NCBI GenBank assembly: GCA_036897095.1
Contig: JAYMSP010000973.1
Location: 1-38,164 of the forward strand
Direction: 5' to 3'
Length of the DNA: 38,164 nt
DNA from: Plantago elongata
Taxonomy: Eukaryota; Streptophyta; Magnoliopsida; Lamiales; Plantaginaceae
Under the pieces are notes generated by a model. That model was not told the origin of the DNA, made no database searches, and saw nothing but the letters and a program-made list of their open reading frames with translations. The translations under genes were made by a program, and so were the position numbers. This document shows, in pieces, positions 11,197 to 21,400 of this stretch. Within the stretch, counting starts at the first letter, position 1, and every line of letters begins with the position of its first letter.

Positions 11197-11425
11197 TCTC
11201 AAGAGATGCAGAACGAAGAAGAAAGAAGATAAAGCGGAGAAAGGCGTGTTTTAGTTTAAAATACTGTTTATTCCGTTAGTTGGTTTATTAGTTATTTAGC
11301 AAGACAATTATACTTTCTCTTGTTATATAAACAGAGAATATCAAACTGTAAACTTACTTTTAATTTTGTAATTCTTCATTCTCATTCAAGATTCAATACA
11401 ATTTGACTTTTTTATAATTTCTATA
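11197..11425 (+). repeat. 3' LTR of the copia element
   Basis: The 229-bp repeat is about 90% identical by eye to the 5' LTR, starts TCTCAAGAGATGCAG and is followed by the TSD copy TCCAG. Confidence 0.9.
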
Positions 11426-11430
11426 TCCAG
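11426..11430 (+). repeat. Copia target-site duplication, right (TCCAG)
   Basis: Matches the left copy at 6220-6224 exactly. Confidence 0.85.
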
Positions 11431-11460
11431 TTCAGTAAATTTCAGTTGAAGAGAACACAA
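11431..11460 (+). mobile_element. Right end of the MITE split by the copia insertion
   Basis: It reads TTCAGTAAATTTCAGTTGAA then GAGAACACAA. This is the right terminal repeat of the ACTGA-rich MITE and is almost identical to the right end of the intact copy at 12456-12591. Confidence 0.8.
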
Positions 11461-11922
11461 TATATATCTTCCAAAGCCAGGTAATGTAAAGGCATGGCAA
11501 AATCGCTAGTAGAAATGAGGCATGTTAAAATCACTGGGAGAACACAAAAAAAGAAAAAAATATGTGTCAAAGCGAAAGGATAATTGATTATAATTAAAAA
11601 ATAACTTTGTGATTAAATTTTAAGTTTCACTTTAATTAACATAAATTTTATTCGCATAACTCCTCTTTATCTGATTTCAAGATGAATGCAGAACATGGAT
11701 GTGCAACAATTTACACACCAAATTGCCTTGGAATGGATCCATTATAGACAACCTAATTCGGCTGAAACAGACCTAAATGGTCCTTCTATGATGTCTCTTA
11801 TTTATGATGATGTTTAAGGCATAATGTATAGTTTTACCATCGGGTCTTGATTTTATTTGTACCGACTCTAGAACTTGGAATTAACAATGTATCAAAAAAG
11901 TTGTGCATTAATGAGAGATGGA

Positions 11923-12081
11923 GGGGTTGATTGACCAAGCATTTAAATACTTTCATTTGGCTCGATAAATAGTGATTTAACCTAAAATACACTTTAAATG
12001 TTCCATTTCAATTTCATTCCAAACACAATTTCACTAAAATTCCATCCAAATGGTTATTTGAGTGTCATGCCAATCAGCCCC
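11923..12081. mobile_element. Tourist-like (PIF/Harbinger) MITE
   Basis: A 159-bp copy of the 4151-4293 family. The ends GGGGTTGATTGACCAAGCAT and (inverted) GGGGCTGATTGGCATGACA match each other. The interior shares TTTGGCTCGAT and AAACACAATTTCACTAAAAT with the earlier copy. The flanking triplets (GGA and TGA) do not form a perfect duplication. The 460 bases between the split MITE and this copy hold nothing I can name. Confidence 0.7.
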
Positions 12082-12202
12082 TGAGAGTCCGTATTTAGTA
12101 TTTAATTTAATAGATATAAACAAAGCTTTCGTACGATTAAACCCGGCTCGTTGTCTAGTTGTTGTTAGCTCAAATTTTAGTTTTAAAATAATATACTTTT
12201 CA

Positions 12203-12362
12203 ATTGAGATTTATTGAAGTGGACTGAACTGGACTGGACTGGACTGAAATGAACTAGACTAAACTGAAGTAAAGTATAAATTATAACTAAGTCGAATTGA
12301 ACAGAACTAAACTGGACTGGATAAATTGAACTGAACCGATTTTCAATTGAAGAGAACACAAC
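12203..12362. mobile_element. ACTGA-rich MITE, copy 2
   Basis: The right end is TTTTCAATTGAAGAGAACAC. The interior is dominated by ACTGAACTGGACTGG-type pentamer repeats around the shared core TATAAATTATAACTAAGTCG. The left end is less clear (GAGATTTATTGAAGTGGACT). It lies in opposite orientation to the copy that follows. Confidence 0.7.
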
Positions 12363-12455
12363 CTTAGTCTAGAGGAGGAGGTCCTAAGACTTATTACAAT
12401 ACGCACACGTCAGTCTAGATCTATTGTATGCTTCCAATGTTCCTATTCAGGTTTC

Positions 12456-12591
12456 GTTCTCTTCAACTGAATATCACTCCAGTTTAGTTTAGTTTAGTTT
12501 AGTTCAGTTTAGTCCAGTTCAATTCAACTCGGCTTAGTTATAATTTATACCTTATTTCAATCCAGTTCAATAAATCTCAGTTGAAGAGAAC
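12456..12591. mobile_element. ACTGA-rich MITE, copy 3 (intact ends)
   Basis: The left end GTTCTCTTCAACTGA and the right end TCAGTTGAAGAGAAC are perfect 15-bp inverted repeats. The interior has TTTAGTTTAGTTTAG repeats and the core TTAGTTATAATTTATA. This copy shows the order of the site into which the copia element inserted at 6220. It is 136 bp long and non-coding. Confidence 0.8.
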
Positions 12592-13329
12592 ACAGCTTCA
12601 TTCAAATTGCTAAAATTCACATATTAAGCCGAATAAACAGCGAATAAAATGACATATTTATAAGTTATGGATATAAAATCAGATATATGTTGTATTACTC
12701 AACATTTAACGGGAGATAGGTGCAACTGTGTAAGATAGTCAACTTAAAATTGCTTCCATATTAAGAATTACCAATCAGGGAAACGTCAAAATCAATAAAT
12801 CATGGGTGTAAGATTGAATGATTGAGTTTTTTTTTTAATATTTTAGATGGGAAGAGAAAGCAAAGCGGTCCAGAAACGGGCAACGTGCGCAAACGATGGC
12901 TGTGAAATAAAACAAATAGATAAAAACACATAAAATAAAATAAAAGTACACGTGGGTGGGATGGGTTATTATTGATCAAATAAAATTAACTGTACAAGAA
13001 TGAAGAAATTAAAAGCAACAAGTAAAGGACTTATGTATTTTGCAGAAAGAATATGAAGATGAGGCAGATAAGATATCATCTATCAAGTGTTCAATCTATC
13101 TAGTTGCCCATTCTTTTGGTATATTGAGCGTATGTATATGCGTATGGTGCATATGGCAACACGAAGTTCGTCTACCACCGCCACTTAGTTGATCAACAAT
13201 TGAATAATGTAACAAGTTACACTTTCTTTTCATTATGAATTTATGATTGTCTATTTGTAAGACAGATTATCTACAAGTCTACCACTACAACTCGGAGATA
13301 TTTGTAATACATTTAGTTCGGGATTGAAA
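12592..13329. other. Spacer, nothing recognised
   Basis: AT-rich sequence with no open frame, inverted repeat or RNA gene that I can support. Confidence 0.4.
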
Positions 13330-13810
13330 GGGAAAAATATTTTAAAATATATCGTAGGTTGCGACACATTCATTTTATATGTTATACAATGACATGTAAT
13401 TTTTTGTATACTTTACAATGATTACTTGTCTAAAAGTTATATCCCGTTCATTTTTTTACTCTGGTGTTTTGTTACACGTGTCTGGGATAATGCACACGTC
13501 GGAAGTGCTTCAAGCGTTGAAAGTATCTCAAGCGTTTGACACATGTCATATCGTGATTCAATATTGAAAATTATTTTGAAAGAAAAATCGAAAAAAAGAA
13601 AGAGAAATTAAAAAAAATACTAAGTCATTGTGTCGAGCGCGTGAGATACTTCATGCGTGTGTAATTAATCACAAAATCGGAGCAAAAAAATGTCTGGAGT
13701 ATATATTCTAACCAAGTAGTCATTGTAAGGTATACATAAAATACATAGTCATTGTGTAGTATATAAAATGGACGTGTCTCACTAGACTGTATATTTTAAA
13801 AAATTTCCCC
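13330..13810. mobile_element. TIR element of 481 bp with ends GGGAAA, MULE-like
   Basis: The left end (13330-13430) and the reverse complement of the right end (13710-13810) match over about 100 bp. The outermost bases are GGGAAA-TATTTTAAAATATA, followed by GACAC-T-CATTTTATAT, then ACAATGAC and TTACAATGA-TACTTG. Long terminal inverted repeats starting with GGG and a non-coding interior suggest a MULE-like non-autonomous element. No clear 9-bp duplication was found in the flanks. Confidence 0.65.
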
Positions 13811-13832
13811 AAATGAGAGTGTTGATAGGATA

Positions 13833-14310
13833 CCGACCATTTTTTGTACATGTAGAATGTACTTGTTCAAATTAAAAAGAGTACACTACAATAAAGATGC
13901 GTCTAAAAAAAGTATTCTGGCAATTTTTTAGATCGGTTAGTCTATTTAATAGCCTCACCAAAATAGAATGCCGTGTCAAATAAAGAAGAAGAGGTGAATT
14001 AAATATTTTTTTAACATTTTTCATGTTTATGACATTTTACATTTTCTAAACTAATTTTATATAATAATAAATTAGTAATTTTTTATTTTAAATTTCATAA
14101 CTTTTTAAATTTATATAAATTTTAATAAATTACATATAATTTAGACAATCTTAAATCAATTTAAATTAAAGTCAATAGTCAGTTATCTTACAAGTCAATC
14201 TACATCATCATTTTACTTTAAAAAATTAATAGAGTATCTCGTTTGAACGCAATATTATTGTAGTGTATCTTTTTTAGACGATTACATTCTACTAGTATCA
14301 AAATGGTCGG
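13833..14310. mobile_element. TIR element of 478 bp with ends CCGACCATTTT, TA-flanked
   Basis: The left end (CCGACCATTTT, then GTAGAATGTA and ACACTACAATAA) is repeated inverted at 14240-14310 over about 70 bp with mismatches. A TA dinucleotide lies just outside both ends (13831-13832 and 14311-14312), as in Tc1/mariner-type insertions. The ends do not resemble the Stowaway consensus CTCCCTCCGT. The interior is AT-rich and non-coding. Confidence 0.65.
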
Positions 14311-14312
14311 TA

Positions 14313-15250
14313 CACATTGTAATGTATCTTTTTAAATTTTTATCGTTAAATATGATATACCATAGGAAACTGAATGTTTAACACTAAAACCCTTTCTTTT
14401 AATAATAAAAATAACTTAAACTTTTAATTTACTAATTAGAGGAGAAACGTTTTATAAACTTGAATCCCTTTTAAAGTCGGATTCTTACCTTATTATCTTA
14501 TTTCAAGTAATAATTTATTTGAGAATTGAATCACTACCCAATTAGAAGCCACAATACTTACAAGGCACCTATACAATTTTAATTTTGTACCCAACAAAAC
14601 TTTTATAAATTATTTAAATTCTCTAATTGTTAGATGGAAAAAATCATTTCAGTTACAATTGAACCAAAACTGGAATTTGGCCTCATATGTACAGGACTGG
14701 GTCCCTCCGTCACATCATGATACACGTTTAGATCCGTTAAGTATCAAATATTTATCATGGTTTTGTAGATATTTTATCATGTTATAAATTCTTAAAAACA
14801 CATAACATGTTATTATCATGAAAAGATAACGAACACGGTTGTTAGTAGATTGATAAAGCATTTCGATATGAATATGATGAACTGGTAAAGGTATTAACAA
14901 TTATCAGCTCTACAAGGTACTTTAGAGTAATATCAAGTCCCACATTCTTTGATTATTTTATCATCAACAGTAAATCTCACCTCGTATTACTATAAATGGG
15001 ACTCTACTATAAACTAAGAGTGAGTATGTGATTCTTAAAAAAAAAAAAAAAAGGAAATTCTCAAAAGAAGGATATGATAGCTTTTCGGACTTAAAAGATC
15101 ATGAAGTTTCTAATAATTGAGCTAATTTATCATAGAGTAAACTTGGATTTTTTTAAATCATGGTTAAATTATGACGCGTTAGCTTGAAGATGCGGTTCGG
15201 TAAGAAAATTAAATTCAGTAAAAGTAGATGAGGCAGCAACTATTACTTAC
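14313..15250. other. Spacer with a 16-A tract
   Basis: No gene is supported. A run of 16 A residues at 15037-15052 follows unstructured sequence. It could be the tail of an old retroposed copy, but no source gene, SINE promoter boxes or target duplication is visible. Confidence 0.4.
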
Positions 15251-15252
15251 TA

Positions 15253-15471
15253 CTCTCAATGTTTCATTAAAAGTGAAATAATTTTTCGTTTTCAACGTTC
15301 CATTAAATAAAATAATTTTTCATTTATATAAATAACTCTCAAAATACAACTCATTTTTAACCAGATTTAAATATAATTTCTATCTCAAACTCATTTTTAA
15401 TCACATAATATATATTTTTCTTTAAAATTGTACAAAATCAAATTATTTCATTATTAATAGGACGGAAGAAG
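15253..15471. mobile_element. Stowaway-like MITE
   Basis: The left end CTCTCAATGTTTCATTAAAA is a degraded form of the Stowaway terminus CTCCCTCCGTTTCATT. The right end is ATTAATAGGACGGAAGAAG, which inverted gives CTTCTTCCGTCC. TA flanks both ends (15251-15252, 15472-15473). It is 219 bp, AT-rich and non-coding. Confidence 0.75.
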
Positions 15472-15551
15472 TAATAATTATTTGAATACTTGAGACTTTT
15501 TTCATTTTCAAAATATATAAGGTAATATGAAATCCGCTACATGATTACTAA

Positions 15552-15807
15552 GGGCTGATTGGCATGCGACTTAAATGCCCCGATTTAAATGCCTGAATAG
15601 TGATCGAAATTGTAGTGTGACTGTTAAAATTGTGTTTGGTATATATAGAATTGTAATTTAATAGGGTATTATAGGTTTGTTATATAAGTGGAGAAAAATG
15701 TTGCTACTGTAGAGGCATTTCGATCTTCGACATTTAAATGCCATAACAAACACAAAATCTCCGAATAGCATCCAAACGGACATTTGAATGCTACTCCAAT
15801 CAGCCTC
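15552..15807. mobile_element. Tourist-like (PIF/Harbinger) MITE, TAA target duplication
   Basis: The left end GGGCTGATTGGCAT and the reverse complement of the right end, GAGGCTGATTGGAGTAG, match. The element is flanked by TAA on both sides (15549-15551, 15808-15810). It is the best preserved member of a family with copies at 1-159, 4151-4293 and 11923-12081. At 256 bp it keeps extra interior sequence that the shorter copies lack. Confidence 0.8.
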
Positions 15808-16193
15808 TAAATTCTTCGAATCAAAGTCAATTTAAATCCCATGGCTTATAATAGCAGTTATCTGCATTTCTGAATCAAATTCAGGTTCAAATGTTTTGGT
15901 TCTCTTCCTCGGTTCTTCCCACCCAACAATGCTTTTACTAGCTGTTCACATCCGAATCAAATTATGAAATGATATTTGGATGTCTATCCCGAAGACTTGG
16001 GACTTTGATAACTTTAACTTAATATGGTAAATAAACCAAATTTGTAGTTTCATTATTTCACGTCAAAGATAACAAGGTGAAGAATAACATCGTTAATTAA
16101 ATAAGATATAAGAAGTCCAATTTACCAGCCTAACTTTCTGGACACTCTTCGTTTCTTGGACTACCAATAGAGATCAAAATACACCATATATTA

Positions 16194-16410
16194 CTTCCTC
16201 CTTCTCAATTTAAAAGTCCCGCTTTTCATTTTAAAAATTTCACTTCCTTAAATAAAAAATCTATCTCCTACTTTATACATTAACTTTTATACTTTATTCA
16301 ATATTTCTCCTACTATATCCAATCATATTTATAATTATTACCATTTTTATACCTTTTTTCCTTCAAATTTATATCCGGTCTCGCGGAACTTTCAAATCGA
16401 AACGGGATAG
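16194..16410. mobile_element. Stowaway MITE
   Basis: The left end CTTCCTCCTTCTCAATTTAA and the reverse complement of the right end, CTATCCCGTTTCGATTTGAA, pair as terminal inverted repeats close to the Stowaway consensus. TA dinucleotides flank both sides (16192-16193, 16411-16412). It is 217 bp and non-coding. Confidence 0.85.
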
Positions 16411-17054
16411 TATTTATTAACTACACTACTATGTTTATAAAAGTACTGGATTAGTATTTGTTTCAATATGAGTGGCGGCTCTCTCTCCACTACGGTTAAG
16501 AACACAGATCTAGAAATAAAACATGTTTATCTTTAATGTAGATTACGTTTTCTATACAGGTGAGTATAAAATATATTTCCCACCATACTCTATTAACTTA
16601 CCCTCATACTTTGAATCTCACATTTTGTATTAAAAAAAAAGTCCTCATAGATTAGAGTCTGCCCAAATGCTTGGCCAAATCTGAGTTAAAGCATGATTAT
16701 AGGATCATGTTCTCATTCGATACGCCGTGTGCGAATACACTCCAGTTCGACAAATCAACTGGTCTTGACCAACAATAACCAAGATACGCTTCAAAATACA
16801 AAGGACTAAACGAGATGACTTGAGCTGCTCCATCAAGTTAGGTTAGTTCATCGAGACCCCAAAATCTAGTGCTATGGAATCGTGACTCGTTCAACATTCG
16901 AGCCATACAATGAAATAATAGGCCCAAATCCTATTGTTTTAGGAGTTGAGTAAATCGTTAACTCCAACTGATGCAAACAAGAGATGTTTCGACTGGGTAA
17001 AGGGATCAGGATCATAGAGGATCCATTATCTCAACGTCATCCCACACCTTCAAC

Positions 17055-17540
17055 CAGGGTGAAGCTAGAATTTTTTTCATCCCTTACTAAACTATAATTA
17101 AATTAAATTAAATATATAATGATTTTGAATTTCAAATTGATAAATGAAAGAAATTACACTTATGAATAACACTGATTATTTTTTTCTATGCATAATGAGA
17201 AATTACATTTTAAAATTAAAAATTCAACGTTTTAACTAATTTTTAGAAAAATATATATATAATTAGACAAAAAGTCTTTAAATATCATCATTTTCTATAA
17301 ATTTAATGAATACAATCACTCAAAATGCACTTATATGATCTTGGTGTTGTTTTTATTTAAATTCAATTAAAAAAATAGATCGTGTCAATTGTTAAAAATT
17401 AAAATTTATTACATATTTAAATGAGAATCTTAAAATCTACCCGTACTAGTTTCAAAAAATATTAAAATACATAATATTAATTCTTTTTTTTTTTACCCTG
17501 AACCGAGCACAAGGTGGAGCCCTTAGTGGCTTCGCCACTG
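17055..17540. mobile_element. Non-autonomous hAT-like element
   Basis: The left end CAGGGTGAAGCTAG and the reverse complement of the right end, CAGTGGCGAAGCCAC, form a short inverted repeat beginning CAG, as in hAT elements. The flanking octamers CCTTCAAC (17047-17054) and CCTCCAAC (17541-17548) match at seven of eight positions, the expected hAT duplication length. CAG also follows the right flank, so the exact border could shift by a few bases. The interior is AT-rich and non-coding. A minus-strand open frame at 17717-17523 starts outside it and is probably chance. Confidence 0.75.
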
Positions 17541-18357
17541 CCTCCAACCAGGTCCAGCCGTCCAGCAAAGGAGAGATTCATTACACAGATATCCTTTGGG
17601 GGTGCAGAAACTATTTGAATACATGGAGAAGGTAGAAACTCCATAACTCATTTGAGATCGATTACGACTTCCAGAACTTAAAGTACTTCCTGGTGTTGGA
17701 GCTATCTCACAGATCACTTATACAATCCTTAATCTATCTATTGCCTTATAATCATATCCTTAAACCCTAACGAATATATCATTACATACATTTGATCATA
17801 CGACGTAATGACCTATCGATCTAACTAGCCGACCTAGTTCACATCTAACAACCATAAGGGCTACTACATTAAAGAAACCAATAAAACAATCTTCGTCTCA
17901 CTATTACTATGTTTCTCCCTTTCATGTTCATTAGCTTGAGCATTGGTATTCATTTAGTCGGCGCCACATCAATATCACACGATATACATATATTATAATT
18001 AAACTGATCAATTTACGTCCGTCTGTGAAATAAAAACTCAATCCCAATATAAGAATAAAACAAATCCTTTACTAGAGTGTTTGCCACTTGCCCATCTACT
18101 ACCGGTTCTCCATCCCCATCATTGATTGGTCAATCCTAATCATAACTCCTCCCAAGTCCCAACCCGTTTTTACATTCACTCTTTTACCCTCCAAATCACT
18201 CACTCTTTCACAAAGTCTCATCTACTATTCAACTCTAATTTCAATTTAACGTGGTCCGATTATCCACCACTAGTAAAATATTTAACGTGCAAAACTCTCC
18301 AAAACAAACGGAAATTCCAAATCCAAGACACTATTCCCAAATTACCCCTCCATTTCA
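17541..18357. other. Upstream spacer of the protease gene
   Basis: No gene is visible. The stretch around 17930-17975 (TTAGCTTGAGCATTGGTATT, then TCGGCGCC) resembles the LTR end of some plant Ty3-gypsy elements, but no matching second LTR, primer site or duplication is present. The last few hundred bases are pyrimidine-rich, as expected near a plant promoter. Confidence 0.35.
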
Positions 18358-18367
18358 CCTTTATATT
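18358..18367 (+). promoter_or_regulatory. Possible TATA box of the cysteine protease gene
   Basis: CTTTATATTT lies about 70 bases before the chosen start codon. This would leave a short CT- and A-rich 5' untranslated region, typical of plant genes. Sequence context alone supports it. Confidence 0.35.
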
Positions 18368-18430
18368 TCCTACTCCACTCATCTCCTCCACCATATTCCT
18401 TCTCCTTTTCCAAACCAAAAAAATCCAACA

Positions 18431-21400
18431 ATGGCGTCTTCATACTTCCTTCTACTCCTCCTCTCTCTCACCCTCATCTCCACATCACTCGCCTCCGACA
18501 TGTCCATCATCACCTACGACCAAACGCACGTTCCCGAGCGCACCCACGAGGAGGTGGTGGCGATGCACGAGTCATGGATGGTCGAGCACGGGAAAACGTA
18601 CAACGCGTTGGGAGAGAAGGACATGAGGTTGCAGATTTTCAAGGATAACTTGAAATTCATCGATCAGGAGAACGCCGTGCCGGACCGGACCTACAAGCTC
18701 GGCCTGAACCGGTTCGCCGATCTGACGAATGAGGAGTACAGGAGGGGCTTTTTGGGAACGAGAGTGAACGGCACGCGCCCGAAGCTGGGGAGTGTGAAGA
18801 GTGGTAGGTACGCGGTGAAGGAGGGTGAGAGCGTGCCGGATTCGATTGACTGGAGAGAGAAAGGAGCTGTTGTTGCTGTTAAGGATCAAGGCAGCTGTGG
18901 TAAGCTTCATTTTCTTTTTCTTTTTTAGGTTTGTGAATTTTTGTTTGAATTATTTAGAGCCACATGAACTGGTAAACTGGATATGGTTTGATTGTGTTGA
19001 GTTGACTTGGTTACTTAGCTCTATCTCAGGGGTACTTTTGGTATTTGATTAATGGACAATTATTAGTTTCTGTCTTTAATTAGGCTTCTGATGTGGATTA
19101 GTTTATCTGATTTGCGTTTTGAATTTGAAGTAATGAAAATTATATTCTTTTACTTTTACTGAGATGATAAAGATGGTATAAGTTTTATGATAAGATCAGA
19201 AGACTTTCTGGGATGATTAATTAATTGGTGATTAAGAACACAGTTGAAGAGAGATGGTGCTATAAAGTCGAGAGATATAGTATAGAGTATAAAATACTAT
19301 TAAGTCGAGTTAAAATTGAATAGTAGTATAAATATAATTAATTCGAACTAAATTGAAATAAATTTTAAGTTGAATAGAATATAAAATTGTTGTTCTGCTA
19401 GTTGGATAATTTACCGTTGAATAGGAAGTGTTCATTTTCTTAAAAATTACTATAATGGATTATGTAATCCATGAATATATTATGTTTATAAAGGTTAATG
19501 AGAGATCGGCATAGGTTATTGATAAAATTTAACATTTTATGTTAATAATTAATATGTTTATGTTTCACAAAATGAGCTCTTTTTTTAAATGAAACAGGAG
19601 AACATGTTTAATTAATAATATTAAAGTTTTAATTGATTACATTGACTTGTTATCTAAAAATGGTTATTTTAATATACTTGCTCAATTATCTAGTTGATAT
19701 GAATAGAGATTAGACTGTAGCATTCCATCTCACAATATAACTTAAAACTTATAAAGAGGTTTAGTTTATTTATATTAAAGAAAATACGAATTTATTATTT
19801 AATAGGAATTTAGATGTCAATGTTGATTCGATCCCCCGACCTAATTATTGTTTGCCAATGAGTCCCAATCGGGAAAGAATTTTACCTCGATTCCAAAAGC
19901 AAACATATTTGCATTTAAGCCACTTATTAATAACTCATTTTCATATCGATTTAGTCTGAGTGATTTTCAATGTCTCCTGGGACCATTCTAATATAGCAAC
20001 ATAATGCATTATATTTATAAAAAAATATTAGAAGTTAAATTAAAAGTATTAGTATTATACATACACATACAACGTTGACAAAATGATAATCATAACAAAT
20101 ATTAATAGTATAATTTAAGATATTGTTAGCTCTCTTATTAATGGAGGTTATTTTAATACTTTATCTTTGATGTGTTTCTTGGTAATTGTAAAGTCTTTAT
20201 AAATCTGTACGTAGTTTAGTTAGTTGACACTATAAAATTTTAAGTTTTAACTAGAAGTTAACCAGCAAAGTTTCACTCATCTCTTCACTGTTTATTTAAC
20301 CTGACTCCTAGTCAATCCGGTATCAAACATCCCATTTGTCTAATTGAATAGCACCAATCTTCATCACTATCTTTTGAATTTGATACTTATAAATGAAACT
20401 CAGGTCACATTGTTAATTGTTAACAGAGTATCTGCATATTTTTTGATGATCTAATAATGGTCTTACACTTTACTTATAATGATAGGCATGCATTATGCAT
20501 ACCTCCTTTGTTTTTGGGACATTTGTTTTATATGGTGATGCACACACTTACGTAAGAATAAGAAAGATCAGAAATATACTCCATTTGATGGAATCCAAGT
20601 AATCTACTTTAGTTGCATATATCTATAGATATTTTTTGTGGAATCTTTATTGGCATTGGTGGCTCCCAACTACCACGCGACATGTTGCATGGGGTCAATT
20701 TCTCACCTTGCTTTTCCCGTATTAATGGTCCCTTCTATGCGGCTGAATTGGCTCCATTCGATTACAAAATTATCTAAAAACCATTAAGAAATTCTTCACA
20801 ATAGTTTATGTATTGACGCCTCAATTATTTGGAACATAACCAGACTAGTGACTACTTTAATATTATCATAGAGGTTGATTGTAATTATTTGACTAAATGC
20901 GTTAAGAATGATAAGAATATCGATTTGAGTCATGGATCAGAATTTTCAGAGTTATGCTGTTCTATAATTTTTCGAAACATTTCGTAATAGTGGAAATGAG
21001 AATTCCATCTCGATGATCTGGGAAACTGGAATTTTTTTGTGGCTTGCCTAGATTTTAATCCATGCTAAAACGTAGTATAATCCAGGTGATCTTTGGTTAT
21101 AAATTGTTAATGAACTATTGGAATTACAGGGAGTTGCTGGGCATTCTCTACCATTGCTTCTGTGGAAGGTATTAACCAAATAGCTACCAAAGAACTGATC
21201 TCTCTCTCCGAGCAAGAGCTGGTTGATTGCGATAGGTCGTATAATCAAGGATGTGATGGTGGTCTTATGGACTACGCTTTTGAGTTCATTATTAAGAATG
21301 GAGGCATTGACACTGACAAGGATTATCCTTACGTTGGAAAGGACAGGACTTGTGACCAAACCAGGGTAAGTCTCAATCTGATGATTTACTCAAGGCCAAA

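Larger units (their letters stand above)
6225..11425 (+). mobile_element. Ty1-copia LTR retrotransposon, fossil
   Basis: A full-length but broken Ty1-copia element of 5201 bp. Parts in order are 5' LTR, primer-binding site, gag with a zinc knuckle, protease region, integrase, reverse transcriptase, RNase H, polypurine tract and 3' LTR. Integrase preceding reverse transcriptase identifies the copia superfamily. It carries several breaks, of the order of ten, and is not expected to be active. The two LTRs differ at about twenty places over roughly 228 bp, counted by eye, which suggests an insertion a few million years old under usual plant rates. It lies inside an ACTGA-rich MITE. Confidence 0.95.

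Noticed and set aside
14935-15052. TCCCACATT motif resembling the plant snRNA upstream element, followed by TATAAATG and a poly-A tract
   Set aside because: The spacing does not fit snRNA promoters and no snRNA sequence follows.
18572-18910. Minus-strand open frame opposite exon 1 of the protease gene
   Set aside because: It is the antisense shadow of GC-rich coding sequence.
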